A stretch of DNA of 31,979 bases from NCBI GenBank assembly GCA_900547965.1, contig URJE01000008.1, positions 1 to 31,979 on the forward strand. The letters run 5' to 3'. This DNA comes from an uncultured Eggerthella sp. GTDB taxonomy: Bacteria > Actinomycetota > Coriobacteriia > Coriobacteriales > Eggerthellaceae. Both the position numbers and the translations under genes were made by a program. Shown one piece after another: positions 8,373 to 15,648 of this stretch. Numbering within the stretch: the first letter of the stretch is position 1; each line of letters starts with the position of its first letter. The notes beneath the pieces were generated by a model. It saw nothing but the letters and a program-made list of their open reading frames with translations. It ran no database searches and was not told the origin of the DNA.

Positions 8373-8462
8373 GCCAATGGGGACAGGTCCATTTGGATGC
8401 TTGCAGGTTTGGGCTTTGCCTTGGCTGGCCATTTGCATCCAAAAAGACCAGTCCCCATTGGC
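8373..8462. repeat. REP-like inverted repeat, copy 1
   Basis: Two 28-nt arms (8373-8400 and 8435-8462) are inverted copies with 25 of 28 matches, separated by 34 bp. Each arm starts GCCAATGGGGAC and ends TTTGGATGC. The core GGGACAGGTCC (8380-8390) is found again, base for base, at 22490-22500. Intergenic location, inverted pairing and recurrence fit a REP/BIME-type element such as those moved by REP-associated tyrosine transposases; no such transposase lies in this window. Confidence 0.7.
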
Positions 8463-8589
8463 CCCTTTCATTGCTAAGCAAGGCATCGAAAAAATGCCTG
8501 CAACTGTTGCCGCTGCCAATGAGCAAGCCAATCGAACCCACGAGCCGAAGCAAAAGCCTTCGACACGCATCGACCGGCATCAACATAAA

Positions 8590-8618
8590 GCGCGATTGGC
8601 TGCTTGAGCCAATCGCGC
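8590..8618 (-). terminator. Terminator after purM
   Basis: GCGCGATTGGCT (8590-8601) pairs perfectly with AGCCAATCGCGC (8607-8618), loop of five. On the minus strand it is followed by CTTTATGTTG, a modest T-rich run. It starts 11 bp past the purM stop. Confidence 0.75.
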
Positions 8619-8629
8619 GTAATAATTAC

Positions 8630-9784
8630 CTACTCTTCTGCAGACGGGGTATCGGCAAAGAGTTTTTCCTGGTCAACATAGGCAACTTCGCCCGAACCAG
8701 GAACGATGCGGCCGACAACGGTAGGCGTTTCGCCCTCGGCTTCCAGGATGTCCATAACCTGGTCAACCTTGGAAGGATCAACAACGAGAACCATACCCAG
8801 GCCCATATTGAAGGTCTTCAGGGCTTCATGCTCATCAAGATGAGCTGCGCGGCATACAAACGGGATAACCGGCGGCATGCTCCAAGTTCCCACATGAAGC
8901 TCCGCATCCATGTTCTCGGGAAGTGCACGATTCAAGTTCTCGGTAATGCCACCACCCGTAATATGAGCCAAGGAGCGAACAGCGCCAGGAAGCTGACGCA
9001 GAACGGAGCGGACGGGCTTCACGTAGATGCGAGTCGGCTCAAGCAATGCGTCGAGAACACTCTGGCCGCCCAAAGACTCCTGAGGCATACGCAGCTCGTA
9101 GAGCGTCTTGCCGTCGGTAACCACCTTGCGAACCAAAGAATAGCCGTTGGAGTGGATGCCGGAGGAAGCAAGGCCGATAAGTACGTCGCCTTCCTGGACC
9201 TTGGCGGGGTCGAGCATTTCAGGACGGTCTACCACACCCACGCAGAAACCGGAAAGGTCATACTCGTTAGGATCCATTACACCAGGATGCTCGGCCATTT
9301 CGCCACCGATAAGAGCAGCGCCCGACATCTGACAGCCATCAGCAATGCCGGAAACGATTTCGGCAACGGCTTCGCTCTTAAGTTTTCCGATGGCAATGTA
9401 ATCAAGGAAGAACAGGGGCTCGGCGCCTGTTGCAAGAATGTCGTTCACGCACATGGCAACCAGGTCGATGCCCACAGTGCCATGCTTGCCAGCGAGCTTA
9501 GCCAGCTGAATCTTAGTGCCAACGCCGTCGGTACCGGAAACCAAAATCGGATCGGCCATGTTCTTTGCCACGTTGATGGAGAACAAGCCGCCGAAGCCGC
9601 CGATATCGCCGCGAACCTCATCGCGATACGTGCGATGAACCGCATCCTTGATGGCGTCTACCGCACGGGCGCCCTCTGCCGTATCTACTCCCGCTTCGGC
9701 ATAGGTGGTAGCGCCCTGAGCCGTCCAGCTAGGCCACTTAGTTTCATCGTCATCCATCGCGTTGACCTTAATGCGATCAGTCAT
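8630..9784 (-). CDS. purM: Phosphoribosylformylglycinamidine cyclo-ligase (AIR synthetase)
   Basis: ATP-dependent ring closure of FGAM to AIR, fifth step of purine synthesis. 384 residues; about 30 extra N-terminal residues (rich in Asp/Thr/Trp) precede the usual TYAEAGVD start found in the family, so it is slightly longer than the roughly 345-residue norm. Motifs visible: GGFGGLFS, LVSGTDGVGTKIQLA, the signature DLVAMCVNDILATGAEPLFFLDY, GGEMAEHPGVM, GLASSGIHSNGYSLVRK and AHITGGGITENL. AGGAG precedes the ATG. It follows purF by 93 bp, and a strong hairpin after the stop closes it. Confidence 0.96.
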   Translation of the reverse strand: MTDRIKVNAMDDDETKWPSWTAQGATTYAEAGVDTAEGARAVDAIKDAVHRTYRDEVRGDIGGFGGLFSINVAKNMADPILVSGTDGVGTKIQLAKLAGKHGTVGIDLVAMCVNDILATGAEPLFFLDYIAIGKLKSEAVAEIVSGIADGCQMSGAALIGGEMAEHPGVMDPNEYDLSGFCVGVVDRPEMLDPAKVQEGDVLIGLASSGIHSNGYSLVRKVVTDGKTLYELRMPQESLGGQSVLDALLEPTRIYVKPVRSVLRQLPGAVRSLAHITGGGITENLNRALPENMDAELHVGTWSMPPVIPFVCRAAHLDEHEALKTFNMGLGMVLVVDPSKVDQVMDILEAEGETPTVVGRIVPGSGEVAYVDQEKLFADTPSAEE

Positions 9785-9877
9785 AGCATCTCCTGGAACT
9801 CAAATCCCCTGTTCGGGGGCTTACAAACAACGTATTGCCAAAATTCGAGGCACTATGGCATGCCTTCGAGCTGGCCG

Positions 9878-11335
9878 CTAATCGAGCACTGCCTTCCCTT
9901 CGGGAAGAAAGCTCTTGGCCTTCATGGTATCAGGAATATCCACGGGGTATTCGCCGGTAAAGCAAGCGTCACAGAAACCGGGATGTTCGCACTGAATTGC
10001 CTCGTGAAGACCCTCGACCGAGATGAACGCAAGCGAATCGCAGCCGATGAAATCGCACATTTCCTGATTGGTCATGTTTGCCGCAATAAGCTGATCCTGC
10101 GTGTCGGTATCAATGCCGTAGAAGCAAGGCCAACGGGTTTCAGGCGAAACAATGCGAAGATGAACTTCCTTGGCACCTGCGCTTCGTAGCATGTCGACCA
10201 GCTTCTTGGAAGTGTTGCCGCGAACGATGGAGTCGTCGATAACCACCAAGCGCTGGCCTGAAATTACAGACGGAAGCGGATTCAGCTTCAAGCGAATGCC
10301 AAGCTGGCGCATCTCATCGGTAGGCTGAATGAACGTACGGCCAACATAGCGGTTTTTAACGATGCCGTTGCAATAAGGGATACCGCTCTCCAACGCGTAG
10401 CCCATAGCAGAAGGCAAACCGGAATCGGGAACGCCCACAACAAGGTCGGCATCGATCGGAGCCTCGCGCGCAAGGATGCGGCCCATCTGACGGCGGGCAA
10501 CGTATACGCTCTGACCGTCCATCACGGAGTCGGGGCGAGCGAAATACACATATTCGAAAATGCAGCTCGCACGCTTCTTGGGCTCAACGCCCATCTCGGA
10601 GATCATGCCATCTTTGCCGAAGCGGATAATCTCGCCAGGGGCAACTTCACGCATAAGCTCCGCGCCCACAATGTCGAGACCGCAGGTTTCAGAAGAAACA
10701 ACCCATCCACGATCGTTGGGCAACTTGCCTACAACCAAAGGACGAATGCCATTGGGATCGCGGAAAGCATAAAGGTGGTCGGGGCTTGCCAGCAGCATAG
10801 CGTAAGCGCCCTTGATCATTTTCATGGCCATACGAATGCCCGCACGAAGGGAATTCGTGGTCTTGGTTACCTCACCGATGATCTTCGCGGCAGCTTCCGA
10901 GTCGGTGCCTGCGCGCAGATGAACACCGTAATCGATGATTTTCGCCTTCAGGTAGTTGGTATTCACCAACGTTCCGTTGTGGGCAAGCGCAATAAGCACT
11001 TCATCGATTGCCGAGATATGAGGCTGCGCCGCTTCCCACGAATCGACACCGCCACTCGTGGAGTAGCGAACATGGCCAATAGCCAAATCGCCCTTCAATG
11101 CAGAAAGGTCGCCTTCTGTAAATGCCTGGGTTACCAAGCCTAAATCTTTGGAAGCCATGATGGTGGCGCCGTCGCCTACGGCAATGCCAGCAGATTCCTG
11201 GCCACGGTGCTGCAGCGCCTGCAGACCAAAGCAGGTCATACGCGCTACATCTTCACCAGGTGCGTAAATGCCGAAAACACCGCACTCTTCTTCCATTCTG
11301 TCGGGGCGCTCTCCGGGAAACACCGACATGCTCAT
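9878..11335 (-). CDS. purF: Amidophosphoribosyltransferase
   Basis: First committed step of purine synthesis: PRPP plus glutamine to phosphoribosylamine. 485 residues. A 17-residue N-terminal propeptide would be removed to expose Cys18 (EEECGVFGI), the Ntn glutaminase nucleophile, as in the B. subtilis-type enzyme. The C-terminal phosphoribosyltransferase half has the PRPP loop VVIDDSIVRGNTSKK, and C-terminal cysteines including FCDACFTGEYPVDIP are consistent with an Fe-S cluster. Its ATG directly follows the sortase stop codon with no gap, and its AGGAGG (11344-11349) lies inside the last sortase codons, so the two are co-transcribed and probably translationally coupled. Confidence 0.96.
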   Translation of the reverse strand: MSMSVFPGERPDRMEEECGVFGIYAPGEDVARMTCFGLQALQHRGQESAGIAVGDGATIMASKDLGLVTQAFTEGDLSALKGDLAIGHVRYSTSGGVDSWEAAQPHISAIDEVLIALAHNGTLVNTNYLKAKIIDYGVHLRAGTDSEAAAKIIGEVTKTTNSLRAGIRMAMKMIKGAYAMLLASPDHLYAFRDPNGIRPLVVGKLPNDRGWVVSSETCGLDIVGAELMREVAPGEIIRFGKDGMISEMGVEPKKRASCIFEYVYFARPDSVMDGQSVYVARRQMGRILAREAPIDADLVVGVPDSGLPSAMGYALESGIPYCNGIVKNRYVGRTFIQPTDEMRQLGIRLKLNPLPSVISGQRLVVIDDSIVRGNTSKKLVDMLRSAGAKEVHLRIVSPETRWPCFYGIDTDTQDQLIAANMTNQEMCDFIGCDSLAFISVEGLHEAIQCEHPGFCDACFTGEYPVDIPDTMKAKSFLPEGKAVLD

Positions 11336-12355
11336 CTATGCAGCCTCCTCATATTTGCGATCCATGACCGCGTCCTGACTTGACGAAAGACCGGTTGTCC
11401 CCGAGGTGCTCGAGCTCAGGTAAGGGTCGTTCGCAGCCGTGGTTTCCACCACAGCGGCAAACAGCACCGCACGGCCGTCGTTTTGCGAATATTCGCAGGT
11501 AGAAAACAACACTGACTGCTTGACGTCAGCAGCGGTCAGCGTGTCCCCCTTCTGGCTTACCACGCTGCGGTTAAGCTTGTCCTGCACATATGCTTGATAA
11601 CTTGCATCGTTGGCGAACGACGTCTGAACAATAGCGTCGCTACCCGTTGTCTTTACCAAGGCAAATGTTTTAAGGCGATAATTGCCCTGTGGGGTTAACA
11701 CGTAGATATCGCGATGCGAATCGAAGGTATCCTGATCCTCGAAATCGGCCAACGAGGCGAACATCGAGCCGTCATTCATGTGATGGCCGTATAGCGCATT
11801 GTTCTGATCAGATAAATCGCTGGTATTGGAAGCATCCAGGAAAATGGTGCCCGCCGAAGCAAGCCACCCAGTAGATCCGTCAAAAGCCTTATGCAGGTAC
11901 TCCTGATTATCGGACCCCTGAACCACGGGATAATTGATAGGCGTACCAGGTACATATACCCACGCTACGATGTCGGGGTTGATAGCACGCAAACCGTCCC
12001 AATCAACTTTCAGATCGGAAAGAGCAAGATTGGAATTGTCGTCCACCTCTGCATATTCTTCCAAGCCGCTGTAGGCGTTTTGCTGTGCCCAGTATTGATA
12101 GCCGATAGCGCCCAAAGCCGCTAAAGCGCCCACGAACACTACGATAGAAACAATGAACACCACGCGCCATATGCCGCCCTTTTTGCTTTGGCTTGCACGC
12201 GCAGCTGAACCATAGGAATCGCGGCTGTATTGGGAAATATCCTGGCTGGACTTAGCCTGCTGGGAACGATACGTAGCAGGCAGGGTGCTCTGAGAGCGTT
12301 GCGGAGCAGCATGGGACCCCTGCGATGGACCGCGTCTGTTTGCGCCTTTTGGCAT
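11336..12355 (-). CDS. Class B sortase with long cytoplasmic N-terminus
   Basis: Membrane transpeptidase expected to cut a sorting signal and attach a protein to the cell wall or build pili. 339 residues: a Ser/Gln/Arg-rich cytoplasmic region (1-60), one transmembrane helix (about 62-88), then an extracellular sortase domain. The catalytic triad is visible: His191 in LYGHHMNDGSMF, Cys287 in LFSTCEYS, Arg295 in DGRAVLF. The YGHHM and STCEY contexts match class B. GAAGGTGG precedes the ATG. No LPXTG-like substrate gene is in the window; the only close neighbour is purF, which is metabolically unrelated. The C-terminal Ser/Thr-rich 35 residues appear to be an add-on. Confidence 0.9.
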   Translation of the reverse strand: MPKGANRRGPSQGSHAAPQRSQSTLPATYRSQQAKSSQDISQYSRDSYGSAARASQSKKGGIWRVVFIVSIVVFVGALAALGAIGYQYWAQQNAYSGLEEYAEVDDNSNLALSDLKVDWDGLRAINPDIVAWVYVPGTPINYPVVQGSDNQEYLHKAFDGSTGWLASAGTIFLDASNTSDLSDQNNALYGHHMNDGSMFASLADFEDQDTFDSHRDIYVLTPQGNYRLKTFALVKTTGSDAIVQTSFANDASYQAYVQDKLNRSVVSQKGDTLTAADVKQSVLFSTCEYSQNDGRAVLFAAVVETTAANDPYLSSSTSGTTGLSSSQDAVMDRKYEEAA

Positions 12356-12440
12356 GAACCACCTTCACACATTTGGTTCTGAAACGAACTGCCATCGCAG
12401 CATGTAACGCAACGATGCAACTAATCCATAGTAACAAAAA

Positions 12441-12476
12441 GAAATCCCTCTTACGAAGATTCGTAAGAGGGATTTC
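12441..12476 (-). terminator. Very strong rho-independent terminator
   Basis: A perfect 16-bp stem (12441-12456 with 12461-12476) with a 4-nt AGAT loop; on the minus strand it is followed by TTTTTGTT. It lies 170 bp past the PPK2 stop codon and just before the sortase leader. It ends either the PPK2 mRNA or a small RNA made from 12477-12645. Confidence 0.92.
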
Positions 12477-12645
12477 AAACGTTCTGCCAACAGGCGGAAA
12501 AAGCAAGTGAGCGGGTTTGGGCTCAACTAGCAGAAGCAACCCGCAACGCACCGCGCTCACCCGCTCCGTCAAATGCTTAAGCAGGGCCGGAGCGACCCCC
12601 TATGCCAAGGCGGCACTGTAGCAGCAATTACGGCTCGATGCCGAG
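12477..12645 (-). other. Structured non-coding stretch, candidate small RNA or long 3' UTR
   Basis: No coding frame fits here, yet on the minus strand several stems can form: GCTCCG with CGGAGC enclosing the palindrome TGCTTAAGCA, and GAGCGGGT with ACCCGCTC enclosing a G+C-rich arm. The stretch runs straight into the strong terminator at 12441-12476. A weak promoter-like pair (TTGCTG at 12622-12627, then CATAGG 17 bp later) could start a transcript of about 150-160 nt. Signatures of SRP RNA (GGAAGG/AGCAGC), tmRNA and tRNA were looked for and not found; 6S RNA could not be ruled in or out. Confidence 0.3.
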
Positions 12646-14346
12646 CTAGAACAGCCCCAACCGCCTTTCGATGGCTTCGTTGATAATACGCAGCGCCTTC
12701 ACGCGGGCGTAATACTTATCGTCGCTTTCCAGGATTATCCAGGGTGCGTTATGAGTAGAGGTAAGGCGGAACATATCATCCACCGCCGCACGATACTGGG
12801 GATATTTGTCGCGGTTACGCCAATCCTCTGCGGTAATCTTCCAACTTTTCGCAGGGTTGTTTTCGCGCGCCTCAAAACGCTGAAGCTGCGTTTCGGGGGA
12901 AATGTCCACCCAAAACTTAAGCAGGATGGCACCCCAATCAACCATGTCGCGCTCAAACTCGTTGATTTCCTCGTATGCGCGGCTCCACTGGTCGGTGCTG
13001 GCAAAACCCTCCACACGCTCAACAAGCACACGGCCGTACCAACTGCGATCGTAAATGCCTACGTGGCCCGCCTTCGGCAAGCGCGTCCAATAGCGCCACA
13101 GGTGAGGGTGCAGCAGTTCGGGCCTCGTGGGCGCTGGGCTGGGGAAAATGGTGTAGGAACGCGCATCCAGCGCCTGCGCAACACGTTTGATGCTGCCACC
13201 CTTTCCGGCCGCATCCCAGCCTTCATACATGATCATCATGGGTACGCGCCTAATGTACATTTCCAACTCGATACGACGCAGGCGCTCTTGTTCAGCCTTC
13301 AGCTGGAGCTTGTATTCATCGTGCGTAAGCGCTAGCGAATGATCTACCTCGTCAAGCGAAGGTATATGCGCGCTGGGAATAAAGCGCGTCATCGTGGGCG
13401 AATGGGCGCTCATCGCTGCGGCCTCATGTTCTGCCTGCAAGCGCAGAAGCTGATTTTCTTCATCGGTGCGCTCGCGTTCATCTCCCGCTACCGAACCGGC
13501 AACGGCAGCGGCAGAGTTTTCCTTCGCCTTTGCTTCCGCCTCCAGAGCGGCACCGTTCTTCGGCCTGGAGAGCTCGCGCTCCAAAGCGGTTACCAACGTC
13601 TGGGCAACGCTCAGGTTTACCCGACGATGATCGGAAGCATCAAGCAGGATCCAGGGGGCAGCCTTGAAGTTGGAGCGCTTCAGCATCTCGTCGTAAACGC
13701 GGTAAGACTGGCTGTAGTGTTCGAGCTGTTCAAGGTCACTCTGCGTCACACGCCACTTGGTGGCGGGATCGCTATACAAGCCCACCAAACGCTCGCGCTG
13801 AGTTTGCTCGGAAATGTGCAAGAAGAATTTGATTACCAGGTAGCCATCGTTGCGCAGCTGCGTTTCGAAATCCTCGATGGAGGGAAGCATGCGTGCCGTA
13901 TGGGCCTCAACCGCAGCGCGCTCTTTCTTGGAAAGCTTCCCCTTCTTCGGGAGCATATTGATCACATGCTGAGCCGCCACCGAATACCAGCCGCGGTCGT
14001 AAAACGTCATGCTTCCACGCTGACCGAGCGCTTTCCAAAACTGCTGCATAACAGGGAAATAGCCGGTGGCGCCGAACTCTTCGCTCAAAACGTTTTCGGC
14101 TTCTTCACCTTCGAAATCTTCTGTAACATATACCGAAGTGTCGCGCGCATCCAGGTGATACAGCAAATCGGAGATTCGACTGCCCTTTCCTGCGCCCTTC
14201 CATCCCTCGAACAGCACCACCACGCCAAGCTCCTGGCGCTTCGCTTCCTGCTGAAGCACAACCAACTTATCGATCAGCTCTTTAAAGCGAACTTTATATT
14301 CTTTTTTGGATACCTTCTGAGAACCCAAACGAACGGTATCAAGCAT
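12646..14346 (-). CDS. pap: Polyphosphate:AMP phosphotransferase (two-domain PPK2)
   Basis: Uses polyphosphate to phosphorylate nucleotides; double-domain class II PPK2 enzymes characterised elsewhere convert AMP to ADP. 566 residues with two tandem PPK2 domains. Domain 1 (about 15-260) has Walker A FEGWKGAGKGS at 46-56 and FYDRGWY at 115-121. Domain 2 (about 340-566) has YEGWDAAGKGGS at 374-385 and IYDRSWYGRVLVERV from 431. An Ala/Glu-rich linker (about 265-315) joins them. In known PAPs usually only the C-terminal domain is catalytic; here both keep Lys and the Asp-Arg motif. GGGGGAG precedes the ATG. It is divergent from ppx and ppk1. The nucleotide preference is inferred. Confidence 0.9.
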   Translation of the reverse strand: MLDTVRLGSQKVSKKEYKVRFKELIDKLVVLQQEAKRQELGVVVLFEGWKGAGKGSRISDLLYHLDARDTSVYVTEDFEGEEAENVLSEEFGATGYFPVMQQFWKALGQRGSMTFYDRGWYSVAAQHVINMLPKKGKLSKKERAAVEAHTARMLPSIEDFETQLRNDGYLVIKFFLHISEQTQRERLVGLYSDPATKWRVTQSDLEQLEHYSQSYRVYDEMLKRSNFKAAPWILLDASDHRRVNLSVAQTLVTALERELSRPKNGAALEAEAKAKENSAAAVAGSVAGDERERTDEENQLLRLQAEHEAAAMSAHSPTMTRFIPSAHIPSLDEVDHSLALTHDEYKLQLKAEQERLRRIELEMYIRRVPMMIMYEGWDAAGKGGSIKRVAQALDARSYTIFPSPAPTRPELLHPHLWRYWTRLPKAGHVGIYDRSWYGRVLVERVEGFASTDQWSRAYEEINEFERDMVDWGAILLKFWVDISPETQLQRFEARENNPAKSWKITAEDWRNRDKYPQYRAAVDDMFRLTSTHNAPWIILESDDKYYARVKALRIINEAIERRLGLF

Positions 14347-14447
14347 CGCTTAACTCCCCCTCTGTTCCATGCCGCGCCAGCCCCCACTGCGTCTCAATCT
14401 GCTTGCAAGATATGCAACGCACCTGGCAAATGACAGAAATTTGTTAA

Positions 14448-14459
14448 ATAACACGTTAT
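14448..14459. promoter_or_regulatory. Inverted repeat in the divergent PPK2/ppx intergenic region
   Basis: ATAAC-AC-GTTAT, a perfect 5-bp inverted repeat with a 2-bp centre, lies in an A+T-rich patch between the divergent PPK2 and ppx genes. It could be an operator or simply part of a promoter; no convincing -35/-10 pair was recognised for either gene. Confidence 0.3.
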
Positions 14460-14550
14460 ACGCGATGCTACTCCACTTCCCGATGCGCGAATATAGTTAA
14501 ATCAAATGATGTGTTCGAAAGCACCAGATTTAACAACAAGGAGCTATGAA

Positions 14551-15489
14551 ATGTCCCGCTACGGCATTATCGATTTAGGTTCAAACACCATCCGACTCTG
14601 CATTTACGAGGTATCCTGCGCCGCGCATGAGCCCCTGCGGAAGAAGGATATCGACACCCTGCTGAACTACAAGGTGATGGCAGGCCTCGCCTCGCATGTC
14701 GAAGAGGGCGCTATGACCGAAGAAGGAATAAAGCGTGCCATTAAAACCATCAACGCACATCTGCGCCGTGCTTCGCACTTCAAGTGCGATCGCATTGACA
14801 TTTTCGCAACTGCCGTACTGCGAAACTGCTCCAATTCGCACAAGGCAACAGCCGCAATCGAAGAGGGCATCGGGCAACGCATCTGCATTCTCTCCAACGA
14901 AGAAGAGGCACATCTTGGTTATTTGGGCGCAAAGCTCGACCAAGACCTTGAAGAGGGCACCATGGTCGATATCGGCGGCGGCTCCACCGAGCTCACCAGC
15001 ATCAAAGGCGGCTTCGACCTTGCGAAAACCAGCATTCCACAGGGTTCTCTTTCGTCCTTCGCTAACTACGTAGCCGGATTGATGCCCACTCAGAAGGAAG
15101 TCAATGCCATAACGCAGGCCTTCCGCGAACTTGCAGAAAAGGAAGAAACGGACGTATACCGCTGCACTCAGCTTTTCGGCATTGGTGGTTCTATCCGATC
15201 TGCCGCCAAGTTGTATGGCGATCTGTGCAACAACGGCAACCGCTTCAATTACTTGCTGCCCGAACACATCGATGCCATCTTGAACCGCTACGCAGAAGAC
15301 CCCAACGCCTTTGCCCATGAGGCTTTGCGTACCCTCCCCGACCGCATCCATACGCTTATTCCCGGTTGCGTTATCATCCGCGAAGCCTTCAAGCTGTGCG
15401 GTGGCGAGCGTCTAGATATCTGCAAGTACGGCGTGCGCGAAGGGTATTTGGCTGAACGTGTTCTAGTAAAACCCGTCAGTTTCGCTTAA
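14551..15489 (+). CDS. Exopolyphosphatase / pppGpp phosphatase family protein
   Basis: Member of the Ppx/GppA family (ASKHA ATPase fold), which removes terminal phosphates from polyphosphate or hydrolyses pppGpp to ppGpp. About 312 residues from the ATG at 14551, with AAGGAG at 14538-14543; the upstream ATG at 14506 lacks a ribosome site and the added residues are not family-like. Motifs: GIIDLGSNTIRLCIYEV at the N-terminus, ILSNEEEAHLGYLGA with the catalytic-glutamate region, and VDIGGGSTELTSI (second phosphate loop). It is the short two-subdomain form without the C-terminal HD-like domain of E. coli Ppx. It precedes ppk1 on the same strand, pointing to polyphosphate as the likely substrate. 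Confidence 0.88.
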   Translation: MSRYGIIDLGSNTIRLCIYEVSCAAHEPLRKKDIDTLLNYKVMAGLASHVEEGAMTEEGIKRAIKTINAHLRRASHFKCDRIDIFATAVLRNCSNSHKATAAIEEGIGQRICILSNEEEAHLGYLGAKLDQDLEEGTMVDIGGGSTELTSIKGGFDLAKTSIPQGSLSSFANYVAGLMPTQKEVNAITQAFRELAEKEETDVYRCTQLFGIGGSIRSAAKLYGDLCNNGNRFNYLLPEHIDAILNRYAEDPNAFAHEALRTLPDRIHTLIPGCVIIREAFKLCGGERLDICKYGVREGYLAERVLVKPVSFA

Positions 15490-15603
15490 TAGCACTATCA
15501 TCACGGAGGAAAACCGCAAGATATTGCGATTCGTTGCGCGATAAAAGGGTATCTTACCTGCGAAAAACCGCTATTAACGATTACAATAATCCCTAGACAA
15601 TAC

Positions 15604-15617
15604 TGGCGCATGCGCCA
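15604..15617. promoter_or_regulatory. 14-bp perfect palindrome upstream of ppk1
   Basis: TGGCGCATGCGCCA is a perfect palindrome centred 38 bp before the ppk1 ATG, just downstream of the A+T-rich stretch around TACAAT (about 15582). It has no T-run, so it is not a terminator. It is placed as a repressor operator or a leader hairpin would be. Confidence 0.4.
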
Positions 15618-15648
15618 TTAACCTGGGGAAAAGAATAGAGGGGAAATC

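Larger units (their letters stand above)
8329..8629. other. 301-bp purM-purN intergenic region
   Basis: Contains the purM terminator (8590-8618), a REP-like inverted repeat (8373-8462) and a perfect 10-bp tandem duplication (8361-8370 and 8371-8380, GCGCCAATGG) at the repeat's left edge. No credible coding sequence: the frames crossing it are extensions or antisense shadows of purN and purM. No clear promoter for purN was recognised. Confidence 0.7.

Noticed and set aside
8329..8586. Longer PurN N-terminus
   Set aside because: It would translate through the REP-like inverted repeat; the internal ATG with AAAGGAG gives a family-length protein.
8231..10189. 652-codon open frame on the plus strand across purN, the repeat, purM and part of purF
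   Set aside because: It crosses two genes, a terminator and a REP-like repeat on the opposite strand and has no domain features. Composition shadow.
12477..12645. SRP RNA, tmRNA or tRNA in the region before the strong terminator
   Set aside because: The conserved GGAAGG/AGCAGC motif of SRP RNA, a T-loop and tRNA stems were not found. Only an unclassified structured stretch can be claimed.
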